From assembly GCF_014207255.1 (NCBI RefSeq), contig NZ_JACHCZ010000003.1, positions 680,813-744,812 on the forward strand: DNA of 64,000 nucleotides, read 5' to 3'. Position numbers and translations under genes: made by a program. This document shows positions 1 through 7,762 of this stretch, piece by piece. A model generated the notes under the pieces. It saw only the letters and a program-made list of their open reading frames with translations, had not been told where the DNA came from and made no database searches. Every line of letters starts with the position of its first letter. Within the stretch, counting starts at the first letter, position 1. This stretch comes from Pseudomonas sp. JAI120 (GTDB lineage: Bacteria; Pseudomonadota; Gammaproteobacteria; Pseudomonadales; Pseudomonadaceae).

Positions 1-669
1 CAGCCAGGCTGCCAGGCTGCCCAAGCCCAGGGCGATCAGCAGCGTTGGCCAGCGAGGCACAAGGTATTTGAGCAGTGCGCCCACCAGCAAAGTACCGAGC
101 CCAAGGGCAAGGGATGCGTGGTCCCACTCGCCAGCGTGGTCGATCAGCGCCAGCAGGCTATTGATCGCTGTGGCCTGGCTCGGTAAATCCAGGCCCAGCA
201 GATTAGGCAGCTGCCCCAGGGCAATCACCACGGCGGCGCCCAAGGTGAAACCCAGCACCACCGAATGCGAGACGAAGTTCACCAGCGCGCCAAAGCGCAG
301 CATGCCCAGCAGCCACTGGAACACCCCGGCCAGGAATGTCAGCAACAGGATCAGGGTGATGTAGTCCTGAGACCCCGGCACAGCCAATGGGCTGACGCTG
401 GCGTACAGCACGATGGAAATCGCCGCCGTGGGGCCACAGATCAGGTGCCAGGATGAACCCCACAGGCACGCGATCAGCACCGGGATGATCGCGGCGTACA
501 GACCGTACTCTGGTGGGAGACCGGCGATCAGCGCGTAGGCAATCGATTGGGGCAGCGCGAGCACGGCGCCGCTGAGGCCGACCAGCGCGTCCCGGCCGAC
601 GCTGGCGCGCGTCTGGCGCGCAAGCCAACTGAGGAAGGGGAAGAGTGTATGGCGGTTGGGCCGGGGCAT
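1..669 (-). CDS. SulP-family anion transporter, N-terminal part (cut by window edge)
   Basis: The first 223 codons of an inner-membrane SulP (SLC26-like) permease are present; the 3' end lies outside the window. The reading frame from the ATG at 669 is open and carries SulP hallmarks: the early segment LPQSIAYALIAGLPPEYGLY, a GPTAAISIVLYAS stretch and successive hydrophobic segments. It lies downstream of betC and choX on the same strand, separated from choX by a REP pair. Context suggests it moves sulfate released from choline-O-sulfate, or choline-sulfate itself; the substrate is inferred, not visible. A STAS domain would be expected in the missing C-terminus. Confidence 0.85.
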   Translation of the reverse strand, partial: MPRPNRHTLFPFLSWLARQTRASVGRDALVGLSGAVLALPQSIAYALIAGLPPEYGLYAAIIPVLIACLWGSSWHLICGPTAAISIVLYASVSPLAVPGSQDYITLILLLTFLAGVFQWLLGMLRFGALVNFVSHSVVLGFTLGAAVVIALGQLPNLLGLDLPSQATAINSLLALIDHAGEWDHASLALGLGTLLVGALLKYLVPRWPTLLIALGLGSLAAWL

Positions 670-721
670 TTATAACTCGGCTGAAAAGGTTTGACTCAGG
701 GTATCAGTACACACGGGTCCT

Positions 722-810
722 TGTGGGAGGGGGCTTGCTCCCGATATAGGTGGACCCGTCTAAATCTCTCTGACTGGCACTCCGCTATCGGGAGCAAGCC
801 CCCTCCCACA
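722..810. repeat. REP pair (REPIN-like), choX-sulP gap
   Basis: Two inverted copies of a palindrome-bearing repeat: TGTGGGAGGGGGCTTGCTCC at the left and its complement ending CCCTCCCACA at the right, with about 40 bp of unrelated sequence between. The outer ends are TGTGGG/CCCACA and the inner ends face each other with CCGATA/TATCGG. The same unit recurs at seven other places in the window. Confidence 0.9.
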
Positions 811-828
811 TTGGAATAGCGCAAGGCC

Positions 829-1743
829 CTAGAGTTTGGCTTTTACTGCCGGCAACGCGTCCTTGCCATCCACGGTTTTCACGCCGTCCAGCCATTTATC
901 CAGCACCGCTGGGTTCGCCTTGATCCACGCCTTCGCCGCCTCGGCATTGCTGACTTTTTTGTTGACCACCTCAGCCATGATGCTGTTCTCCATCTCCTGG
1001 GTGAAACTCAGGTTGGTCAGCAGCTTGCCTACGTTGGGGCAGGCCTGTGCATAACCTTTACGGGTCAAGGTATACACGCTGCCGGTGTCACCAAAGTATT
1101 TCTCGCCGCCTTTGAGGTAGTGCATTTTCAACTGCACGTTCATCGGGTGCGGTGTCCAGCCGAGGAAGGTGACGAATTTCTGCTTCTTCACCGCCCGTGA
1201 TACTTCCGCCAGCATCGCCTGTTCACTGGATTCGATCAGCTTCCACTGGCCGAGGTCGAAGTCATTCTTCTTGATGATCTCCTGCAGCGAGATATTCGCC
1301 GGCGCGCCCGAGCCGATGCCGTAGATCTTCTTGTCGAACTTGTCGGCAAATTTGTTCAGGTCGGCAAAGTCATGCACCCCGGCATCCCAGACATAATCCG
1401 GCACGGCGAGGGTGAACTCGGTGCCGTCGAGGTTCTTCGCCAGTTGCACCACATCGCCGTTGGCCACGAACTTGTCGTAGAAACCTTGCTGCGCCGGCAT
1501 CCAGTTACCCAGGAACACATCCACCTGGCCGTCCTTGAGCCCGCCGAAGGTAATCGGCACCGCCAGGGTGTCGACCTTGGCCTTGTAGCCCATGCCGTTG
1601 AGCAGAAACCCGGTGATGGCATTGGTGGCGGCGATATCGCTCCAGCCTGGGTCGGCCATCTTTACCGTGTCACAGCTGGTGTCCGCATACGCATTGGCGC
1701 TACTCAGCACTAACATGCCCACTACCGCAGTTAACTTTTGCAT
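829..1743 (-). CDS. choX: Choline ABC transporter, periplasmic substrate-binding protein
   Basis: A 304-residue periplasmic binding protein of the glycine betaine/choline class (OpuAC-like). A signal peptide ends near residue 20 (SANAYA-DTSC). The binding-fold sequence includes MADPGWSDIAATNAI near the N-terminus and FVTFLGWTPHPMNVQL near residue 195, the aromatic-rich ligand site typical of ChoX. The ATG follows a good ribosome site (GAGGGAAGG). It starts 15 bp after betC ends, so the two are almost surely cotranscribed. The permease and ATPase subunits are not adjacent; in pseudomonads such orphan binding proteins share a core transporter encoded elsewhere (established for CbcX/BetX/CaiX). 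CaiX- or BetX-like specificity cannot be excluded. Confidence 0.88.
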   Translation of the reverse strand: MQKLTAVVGMLVLSSANAYADTSCDTVKMADPGWSDIAATNAITGFLLNGMGYKAKVDTLAVPITFGGLKDGQVDVFLGNWMPAQQGFYDKFVANGDVVQLAKNLDGTEFTLAVPDYVWDAGVHDFADLNKFADKFDKKIYGIGSGAPANISLQEIIKKNDFDLGQWKLIESSEQAMLAEVSRAVKKQKFVTFLGWTPHPMNVQLKMHYLKGGEKYFGDTGSVYTLTRKGYAQACPNVGKLLTNLSFTQEMENSIMAEVVNKKVSNAEAAKAWIKANPAVLDKWLDGVKTVDGKDALPAVKAKL

Positions 1744-1758
1744 GGCCTTCCCTCAGTG

Positions 1759-3273
1759 TTATTGGTTTTGGCAGGGTTGTGGATAACGTGCCTTGCGCTC
1801 CAGGTCGTCGAGGTCGATATGGTTGCGCATGTATTGCTGACTGGCGTCTACCAGTGGCTGGTGATCCCAGCTCTTCAGCTTGCCTTCGGTCAGCGCCTCG
1901 AACACCAGGCGACGACGGCGTTGGCTGGCGAGCACCTGCTGGTGGATCGCCGGGATGTCCCATTTGGCCCGCGCTTCATTCAAAAACGCCTCGAACAGTG
2001 GCCGGTGTTCCGGTGACTGGCTAAGGTCTTCCCGCTCGTGCGGGTCGTTGTGCACATCGAACAGTAGACAAGGGTCGTCTTCGCTGTAGATGAATTTGCA
2101 GGCGCCGCGGCGAATCATCATCAGTGGGCTGATGGTGCCTTCGGCCATGTATTCGCCAAAGACTTCGTCGTGCCCGCCCTGCCCTTGCAAGTGCGGGACC
2201 AGCGAGCGGCCGTCCAGCGGCAGGCGCGGGTCCAGCTCGCCGCCGGCCAGTTCCACCAGGGTGGGCAGCAGGTCGGCGGTGGACACGGCCTTGGTCACCC
2301 GGCCCGGCGCAAATTGCCCCGGGGCACTGACCAGCAGCGGCACGCGGGCGGCCATTTCAAACCAGTGCATTTTGTACCAGAGGCCGCGCTCGCCGAGCAT
2401 GTCGCCGTGGTCGCCGGAGAAGATGATGATGGTGTCGTCGGCCAGGCCGGTGTCTTCCAGGGTTTGCAGCAGCTTGCCGACATTGCTGTCGATGTAGCTG
2501 CACGCGCCGAAGTAGGCGCGGCGGGCGTCGCGGATTTTATCCACAGGCAGCGGCTTGTCCCACAGGTCATAGACCTTGAGCAGACGCTGGGAATGCGGGT
2601 CGAGATCTTCCTGGTTCGGCGTTGCAGGCAAAGGGATGTCGTTATCGTCGTACAGGTCCCAGAACGGCTTGGGAATGGTGTACGGGTCGTGGGGATGGGT
2701 CATCGACACGGTCAGGCAGAACGGCTGGTCGCCGTCTTCGCGGATGTGGTCGAACAGGTATTGCTGGGCCTTGAACACAACCTCTTCGTCGAAATCCAGC
2801 TGGTTGGTACGCACGCACGGGCCGGCTTGCAGCACCGAGGACATGTTGTGGTACCAGGTGGGGCGTACGTCCGGCTCATCCCAGTTCACCGCCCAGCCAT
2901 AGTCAGCGGGATAGATGTCGCTGGTCAGGCGTTCTTCATAGCCGTGCAGTTGGTCGGGGCCGCAGAAGTGCATCTTGCCCGACAGCGCGGTGCGATAACC
3001 GAGGCGCCGCAGGTAGTGGGCATAGGTCGGCACATCGGCAGGGAAATCCGCCGCGTTGTCGTAGGCGCCGATCTTGCTCGGCAATTGGCCGCTGACCAGG
3101 GTGAAGCGTGACGGTGCACACAGCGGGCTGTTGCAATAGGCCGCGTCGAACACCACGCCCTGTTCGGCGAGGCGACTCAAATTCGGCAGCTTGATAGGGG
3201 AAGGTCCGTAGAACGGAAGCATCGGCGCGGCCATTTGATCGGCCATGATGAAAAGAATGTTCTTGCGCTTCAT
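1759..3273 (-). CDS. betC: Choline-sulfatase
   Basis: Hydrolyses choline-O-sulfate to choline and sulfate, feeding glycine betaine synthesis and sulfur supply. The 504-residue protein begins KRKNILFIMADQ, the usual N-terminus of this family, with metal-binding Asp in MADQ. The sulfatase signature CAPSR at residues 52-56 supplies the cysteine converted to formylglycine, and FSGDHGDMLGERG carries the second metal-binding set. The C-terminal choline-sulfatase extension is present. An upstream in-frame ATG at 3291 adds six atypical residues, so the ATG at 3273 is preferred. It is divergent from a LysR regulator and is followed by choX. Confidence 0.95.
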   Translation of the reverse strand: MKRKNILFIMADQMAAPMLPFYGPSPIKLPNLSRLAEQGVVFDAAYCNSPLCAPSRFTLVSGQLPSKIGAYDNAADFPADVPTYAHYLRRLGYRTALSGKMHFCGPDQLHGYEERLTSDIYPADYGWAVNWDEPDVRPTWYHNMSSVLQAGPCVRTNQLDFDEEVVFKAQQYLFDHIREDGDQPFCLTVSMTHPHDPYTIPKPFWDLYDDNDIPLPATPNQEDLDPHSQRLLKVYDLWDKPLPVDKIRDARRAYFGACSYIDSNVGKLLQTLEDTGLADDTIIIFSGDHGDMLGERGLWYKMHWFEMAARVPLLVSAPGQFAPGRVTKAVSTADLLPTLVELAGGELDPRLPLDGRSLVPHLQGQGGHDEVFGEYMAEGTISPLMMIRRGACKFIYSEDDPCLLFDVHNDPHEREDLSQSPEHRPLFEAFLNEARAKWDIPAIHQQVLASQRRRRLVFEALTEGKLKSWDHQPLVDASQQYMRNHIDLDDLERKARYPQPCQNQ

Positions 3274-3318
3274 AGGTCTTCGGCATTCCATAGGCGGTGT
3301 TTATGCGAATGAGCATGC

Positions 3319-3348
3319 AGCCCATGAAAAATGGGGTAAAGCCCATGA
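3319..3348. promoter_or_regulatory. Direct repeat AGCCCATGA in the betC-regulator gap
   Basis: Two identical 9-bp copies of AGCCCATGA at 3319-3327 and 3340-3348, offset by exactly 21 bp (two helical turns), in the 103-bp gap between divergent betC and its regulator. Same-face spacing suggests a protein-binding pair that could place an activator upstream of betC. The function is inferred. Confidence 0.4.
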
Positions 3349-3363
3349 CGAGCAATGTCTAGG

Positions 3364-3378
3364 ATAAGCACAGCTTAT
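3364..3378. promoter_or_regulatory. LysR-type T-N11-A palindrome overlapping the regulator start codon
   Basis: ATAAGC-ACA-GCTTAT is a perfect 6-bp inverted repeat with a 3-bp centre and fits the T-N11-A motif of LysR-type regulators. Its right arm contains the AT of the regulator's ATG at 3377, a position suited to autorepression. Confidence 0.5.
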
Positions 3379-4327
3379 GTATGAAGCCCTTGGAGACCTG
3401 TCCCTCGACCTGCTGCGTGCGTTCGAGGCGGCCGCGCGCCATCGCAGCTTTACCGCAGCAGCGATGGAGCTGGGCACCACTCAGCCGGCCATCAGCCAGC
3501 AGATCAAGCGCCTGGAAGAACAACTGGCGATCCGCCTGTTTGACCGCATCTATCGGGGCATCGAACTGACCGACGCCGGCGCCCTGCTGTTCGAGCATGT
3601 GCAAGGCGGTTTGCAGAGCATCAACCAGGGCCTCAGTGTGATTACCCAGCAGGACCAGCACGAAGTGCTGCAAGTGGCCACAGACTTTGCGTTCGCTGCC
3701 TACTGGCTGATGCCGCGCCTGCATCGCTTCCACGCCGCCAACCCGCAGGTGGACGTGAGCCTGGTGACCAGCGAGCGCAACCACGCCACCTTGCGCAGCG
3801 ATATCGATGTGGCGGTGCTGTTTGGCGATGGCCGTTTCAAGCAGGGCGACAGCCTTTGGCTGTTCAACGAGGAAGTGTTTCCGGTGTGCAGCCCGCAGTG
3901 GCTCAAGGACCAGGCCACGCCGCTGACCCTGCAGAACTTGCACGACGTTCCTTTGCTGCACCTGCGCCAGGAAAACAACAACCAGTGGTTCGACTGGAGC
4001 GGCGTATTCCGCGAACTGGGCATCACCGCCGCGCCCACGCCCGGCCAGCTGCGATTCGACAACTACACCTTATTGATCCAGGCAGCGATTGCCGGCCAAG
4101 GGGTGGCGATCGGCTGGCGCCATTTGGTGGATAACCTGCTGGAACAGAATTGGTTGTGCCGACCGATCGGCAACACGGTGGTTTCGCGCTTTGGCTATTA
4201 CGTGGTGCAGCCCCAGCGCAAGCGGCGTGGGCAGTTGGTCGAACGTTTCGTCGACTGGTTGCAGGCAGAACAGGCCAGCAGCGCGCAGTCCCTGACCGGA
4301 CTGGCCCTGCCGTCGATTGCGGTCTAG
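3377..4327 (+). CDS. betR: LysR-family transcriptional regulator, probable regulator of betC
   Basis: A 316-residue LysR-type regulator. The N-terminal winged helix-turn-helix (residues about 9-68) reads LDLLRAFEAAARHRSFTAAA and then TTQPAISQQIKRLEEQL; the effector-binding domain follows, including the PTPGQLRFDNYTLLIQAAIAGQGVAIGW segment of the GcvA-like subgroup. It is transcribed away from betC, the usual place for the choline-sulfatase regulator. The ATG has little ribosome-site sequence upstream and overlaps a LysR-type palindrome. The target is inferred from position; the symbol follows use for the betC-linked regulator. Confidence 0.85.
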   Translation: MYEALGDLSLDLLRAFEAAARHRSFTAAAMELGTTQPAISQQIKRLEEQLAIRLFDRIYRGIELTDAGALLFEHVQGGLQSINQGLSVITQQDQHEVLQVATDFAFAAYWLMPRLHRFHAANPQVDVSLVTSERNHATLRSDIDVAVLFGDGRFKQGDSLWLFNEEVFPVCSPQWLKDQATPLTLQNLHDVPLLHLRQENNNQWFDWSGVFRELGITAAPTPGQLRFDNYTLLIQAAIAGQGVAIGWRHLVDNLLEQNWLCRPIGNTVVSRFGYYVVQPQRKRRGQLVERFVDWLQAEQASSAQSLTGLALPSIAV

Positions 4328-4358
4328 GATTTGCCGCACATTGGATCCGGAGTCCGTC

Positions 4359-4685
4359 ATGCAACGTATCAAGGGCTACCATGCCCATATCTACTTCGAT
4401 GCCAGCACCCTCGATCAGGCGCGTGCCTTGTGCGAGGACGGCGCGAAACTGTTCCCGCTGCGCATGGGCCGCGTGCATGAGCGGCCCGTAGGCCCGCACC
4501 CGGACTGGAGCTGCCAGTTGGCGTTCGACCCCGAATACATTGGGGTGGTGCTGCCGTGGCTGGCGCTGCATCGCAATGGGCTGGTGGTGTTCCTGCACCC
4601 TGAAACCGGCGATGACCTGAAGGATCACACCGATTACGCGATCTGGATGGGTGCGATGCGCGAGCTGGACTTGTCGGCTTTTTAA
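4359..4685 (+). CDS. DOPA 4,5-dioxygenase-like small protein
   Basis: A 108-residue cytosolic protein of the DOPA 4,5-dioxygenase (DUF/COG3805) family, extradiol ring-cleaving enzymes known from betalain and fungal pigment pathways; the bacterial substrate is generally unknown. Candidate metal ligands are the His residues in GYHAHIYFD near the N-terminus, HERPVGPHPDWSCQLAF in the middle and FLHPETGDDLKDHTDYAIW near the end. The start at 4359 follows GGAG; an earlier in-frame ATG at 4317 runs into the preceding regulator gene and lacks family sequence. It lies 31 bp after the LysR gene and could be its minor operon partner. Family call firm, function open. Confidence 0.8.
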   Translation: MQRIKGYHAHIYFDASTLDQARALCEDGAKLFPLRMGRVHERPVGPHPDWSCQLAFDPEYIGVVLPWLALHRNGLVVFLHPETGDDLKDHTDYAIWMGAMRELDLSAF

Positions 4686-4758
4686 CCCCTCCTTATCAGA
4701 TAGAACCAGTTTCCTCCCGCAGTAAAAAGCGAGGAGCCTGTAGGATTTATCTCGTTTC

Positions 4759-4795
4759 ATCTCAATATGTGGGACAGTTATTTATATATTGAGAT
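4759..4795. promoter_or_regulatory. Candidate operator upstream of the galactonate operon
   Basis: A perfect 10-bp inverted repeat, ATCTCAATAT at 4759-4768 and ATATTGAGAT at 4786-4795, with a 17-bp AT-rich spacer, about 70 bp before dgoK. It is the only strong symmetry in the gap and sits where a repressor or activator of the dgo genes would bind. No regulator gene accompanies the operon in this window. Confidence 0.5.
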
Positions 4796-4862
4796 ATTGC
4801 CAGCCGTAGGTTTATATTCGCCCATCTGCTTTTTTCAGCACCCACTCATTTCAGGTGAAGCG

Positions 4863-5828
4863 ATGCAGGCGCAATTGATCGCGCTCGATTGGGGGACCAG
4901 CTCCCTTCGTGCTTACAAACTCGGTCCCGCGGGCGTAGTGCTGGAACAGCGCTCGCTGGCGTCGGGCATCATGCATTTGCCCAGCGAGCCCCGGGACATC
5001 GGCGGCGTTCGCTGCAGCGATGGCTTCGAGTTGGCGTTTGATGCAGCGTGCGGCGACTGGCTCGACGCCGAGCCAAACCTGGCGGTGATCGCCTGCGGCA
5101 TGGTCGGCAGCGCCCAGGGTTGGAGCGAGGCGGCGTATCGCAGTACGCCGGTCGACGTCGCCAGCCTGGGCCAGGCGTTGCACAAGGTGCGCAGCCTGCG
5201 CGGTGTCGATGTGCATATCGTGCCCGGAGTGATCGAGCAGGTCGGCTTGCCCAATGTGATGCGCGGTGAAGAAACCCAGGTGCTGGGCGTGCTGCAAAGC
5301 CTGTCGGCCAGCGGTGAAATGCTGATCGGCCTGCCCGGCAGCCATTCCAAATGGGTCGAGGTGGTGGAAGGCTGCATCACTCATTTCGACACCTTCATGA
5401 CCGGTGAACTGTTCGCGGTGCTGAGCAAGCACAGCCTGCTTGGTCGTACGCAAAAGGTATCCGAGCAGTTCCAGGCCGAGGCCTTTGACCGCGGTGTTCA
5501 AGTGGCGCTGTCGAACGATGGCCAGCGTGGCGTGCTGTCGACCTTGTTCAGTGCGCGCACTCTGGGACTGACCGGCGAACTCACCCCTGAGCAGCAGCCC
5601 GACTACCTGTCCGGCCTGCTGATCGGCCATGAACTGGCCGGCTTGCCAGCCAGTGCACGGCACATACCCATCATCCTGGTGGGCGCCGGCCTGCTCTGCG
5701 TGCGCTACCAACGCGCCCTCGCCCTCTGCGGTTTCGCCCACGTCAGCCTGGCGCAGGAAGCGACCGAGCGCGGGCTGTGGCAACTGGCAGTGGCCGCCGG
5801 ACTCACTCAACCTGCAATGGAGGCCTGA
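4863..5828 (+). CDS. dgoK: 2-dehydro-3-deoxygalactonokinase
   Basis: Phosphorylates 2-keto-3-deoxy-D-galactonate to the 6-phosphate in the De Ley-Doudoroff route. The 321-residue protein has the DgoK N-terminus LIALDWGTSSLRAYKL (phosphate-binding loop of the ASKHA fold), then IACGMVGSAQGW, LIGLPGSHSKWVEV, and TFMTGELFAVLSKHSLLG near residue 180. The ATG at 4863 follows AGGTGAAG; upstream in-frame codons from 4767 do not resemble the family. First gene of a four-gene operon; dgoA starts two bases after its stop. Confidence 0.93.
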   Translation: MQAQLIALDWGTSSLRAYKLGPAGVVLEQRSLASGIMHLPSEPRDIGGVRCSDGFELAFDAACGDWLDAEPNLAVIACGMVGSAQGWSEAAYRSTPVDVASLGQALHKVRSLRGVDVHIVPGVIEQVGLPNVMRGEETQVLGVLQSLSASGEMLIGLPGSHSKWVEVVEGCITHFDTFMTGELFAVLSKHSLLGRTQKVSEQFQAEAFDRGVQVALSNDGQRGVLSTLFSARTLGLTGELTPEQQPDYLSGLLIGHELAGLPASARHIPIILVGAGLLCVRYQRALALCGFAHVSLAQEATERGLWQLAVAAGLTQPAMEA

Positions 5829-5829
5829 C

Positions 5830-6450
5830 ATGCTCAAGCAAGCACTCGCACAAAACGGTTTGATCGCCATTCTTCGCGGCATACGCCCGGACGAAGCCCA
5901 GGCGGTCGGCCAAGTGCTGTACGACGCCGGGTTTCGCGTGATCGAAGTCCCGCTCAATTCGCCGGACCCTTACACCAGCATTCGCACCCTGCGCGACAGC
6001 CTGCCCGCCGATTGCCTGATCGGCGCCGGCACGGTATTGACGCCTGGGCAGGTCGAACAAGTGAAAGCTGCCGGTGGCCAAGTGATCGTCATGCCCCATA
6101 GCGATGCCAAGGTCTTGCGCGCCGCGAAAGCCGCCGGCCTGTACCTGTCGCCGGGTGTGGCCACGCCCACCGAAGCGTTCGCGGCGTTGGACGAAGGTGC
6201 CGACGTGTTGAAGCTGTTCCCGGCCGAGCAAATGGGCCCTTCTGTGATCAAGGCTTGGCTGGCGGTATTGCCTGCAGGCACGTTGCTGCTGCCGGTGGGC
6301 GGCATTACCCCGGACAACATGCAGGTGTTTATCGACGCCGGCGCCAAGGGGTTCGGGCTGGGTTCCGGGTTGTTCAAACCGGGTATGACAGTGGATCAGG
6401 TAGCGAGCCGCGCCCAGGCTTATGTCGCCGCCTGGAAAGCCCTGAACTGA
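5830..6450 (+). CDS. dgoA: 2-dehydro-3-deoxy-6-phosphogalactonate aldolase
   Basis: Cleaves 2-keto-3-deoxy-6-phosphogalactonate to pyruvate and glyceraldehyde 3-phosphate. The 206-residue class I aldolase of the KDPG/KHG family shows IAILRGIRPDEA at the N-terminus with the catalytic Glu in RVIEVPLNSPDP, GAGTVLTPGQV, and the Schiff-base lysine in DVLKLFPAEQMGP. The phosphate site GGITPDN and GFGLGSGLFKPGM follow. It is translationally coupled to dgoK. The closely related KDPG aldolase (Eda) is the alternative, but PLNSP and the neighbours favour the galactonate enzyme. Confidence 0.93.
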   Translation: MLKQALAQNGLIAILRGIRPDEAQAVGQVLYDAGFRVIEVPLNSPDPYTSIRTLRDSLPADCLIGAGTVLTPGQVEQVKAAGGQVIVMPHSDAKVLRAAKAAGLYLSPGVATPTEAFAALDEGADVLKLFPAEQMGPSVIKAWLAVLPAGTLLLPVGGITPDNMQVFIDAGAKGFGLGSGLFKPGMTVDQVASRAQAYVAAWKALN

Positions 6451-6498
6451 GATCAAGTTCCGCGCCCGCAGGCGCTGCATCTATAAGAGAGATAACAG

Positions 6499-7647
6499 AT
6501 GAAAATCACCAAACTGACGACCTTTATCGTCCCGCCGCGCTGGTGCTTCCTCAAGGTCGAGACCGACCAGGGCGTGACCGGTTGGGGTGAGCCCGTGGTC
6601 GAAGGCCGCGCTCACACCGTGGCCGCTGCTGTCGAGGAACTGTCCGACTACCTGATCGGCAAAGACCCACGCAATATCGAAGACATCTGGACCGTGCTCT
6701 ACCGCGGTGGCTTCTATCGAGGCGGCGCCGTGCACATGAGCGCCCTCGCCGGCATCGACCAGGCGCTGTGGGACATCAAGGGCAAGGCCCTGGGCGTTTC
6801 CGTCAGCGACCTGTTGGGTGGCCAGGTGCGTGACAAGATCCGCGTGTACTCGTGGATCGGCGGCGATCGCCCCGCCGACACCGCCCGCGCCGCCAAAGAG
6901 GCCGTGGCCCGTGGTTTTACTGCGGTGAAAATGAACGGCACTGAAGAGTTGCAGTTCGTCGACAGCTTCGAAAAAGTCGACCTGGCCCTGGCCAACGTCG
7001 CGGCTGTGCGTGATGCGGTCGGTCCCAACGTAGGCATCGGCGTCGACTTCCATGGTCGTGTGCACAAGCCCATGGCCAAGGTGCTGATGAAAGAACTGGA
7101 CCCCTACAAGCTGATGTTTATCGAAGAGCCGGTGCTCAGCGAAAACTACGAAGCCCTCAAGGAACTGGCGCCGCTGACCAGCACTCCGATTGCCCTGGGC
7201 GAGCGCCTGTTCTCGCGCTGGGACTTCAAGCGCGTGCTCAGCGAAGGCTACGTCGACATCATCCAGCCGGATGCTTCCCACGCGGGCGGTATCACCGAAA
7301 CCCGCAAGATCGCCAACATGGCCGAAGCCTACGACGTGGCCCTGGCCCTGCACTGCCCGCTGGGCCCGATTGCGTTGGCGGCGTGCCTGCAACTGGATGC
7401 GGTTTGCTACAACGCGTTTATCCAGGAGCAAAGCCTGGGCATTCACTACAACGAGAGCAACGACCTGCTCGACTACGTGCGCGACCCGGGCGTGTTCGAC
7501 TATGACCAGGGCTTTGTGAAGATCCCCAACGGGCCGGGCCTGGGGATCGAGATCAACGAGGAATACGTGATCGAACGTGCAGCCATCGGTCACCGCTGGC
7601 GCAACCCGATCTGGCGCCACGCCGACGGCAGTTTCGCCGAGTGGTGA
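6499..7647 (+). CDS. dgoD: D-galactonate dehydratase
   Basis: Converts D-galactonate to 2-keto-3-deoxy-D-galactonate. The 382-residue enolase-superfamily protein matches the length of E. coli DgoD and starts KITKLTTFIVPPRWCFLKVET. Magnesium ligands lie in the second half (IGVDFHGRVHKPMAK, LMFIEEPVLSENYE, TPIALGERLFSRWDF), with the catalytic His in VALALHCPLGPIALAAC and the family terminus IWRHADGSFAEW. It is preceded by AAGAGAGATAAC. Specificity is assigned from strong resemblance and from kinase and aldolase genes next door. Confidence 0.95.
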   Translation: MKITKLTTFIVPPRWCFLKVETDQGVTGWGEPVVEGRAHTVAAAVEELSDYLIGKDPRNIEDIWTVLYRGGFYRGGAVHMSALAGIDQALWDIKGKALGVSVSDLLGGQVRDKIRVYSWIGGDRPADTARAAKEAVARGFTAVKMNGTEELQFVDSFEKVDLALANVAAVRDAVGPNVGIGVDFHGRVHKPMAKVLMKELDPYKLMFIEEPVLSENYEALKELAPLTSTPIALGERLFSRWDFKRVLSEGYVDIIQPDASHAGGITETRKIANMAEAYDVALALHCPLGPIALAACLQLDAVCYNAFIQEQSLGIHYNESNDLLDYVRDPGVFDYDQGFVKIPNGPGLGIEINEEYVIERAAIGHRWRNPIWRHADGSFAEW

Positions 7648-7675
7648 TTTCTGCCTGAAAGAACACGGTCAAACA

Positions 7676-7704
7676 TGTGGGAGGGGGCTTGCCCCCTTCC
7701 ACAT
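7676..7704. repeat. Single REP unit between dgoD and the MFS gene
   Basis: One unpaired copy of the window's REP palindrome, from TGTGGGAGGGGGCTTGCCCC to CTTCCACA, in the 115-bp gap. It forms a hairpin in the operon mRNA and could stabilise the upstream dgoKAD transcript or reduce read-through into the transporter. Confidence 0.8.
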
Positions 7705-7762
7705 TTTGAGCCGGTTTCTTCAGAAGTCCCTTCCTCAACAAACATAAGAATAGGCACCTACC

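Noticed and set aside
203..628. 141-codon open frame on minus near the left edge
   Set aside because: It is a shifted-frame shadow; the frame from the ATG at 669 is open to the edge and encodes SulP sequence.
2170..3111. 313-codon open frame on plus within betC
   Set aside because: Antisense to betC, whose sulfatase signature fixes the coding strand.
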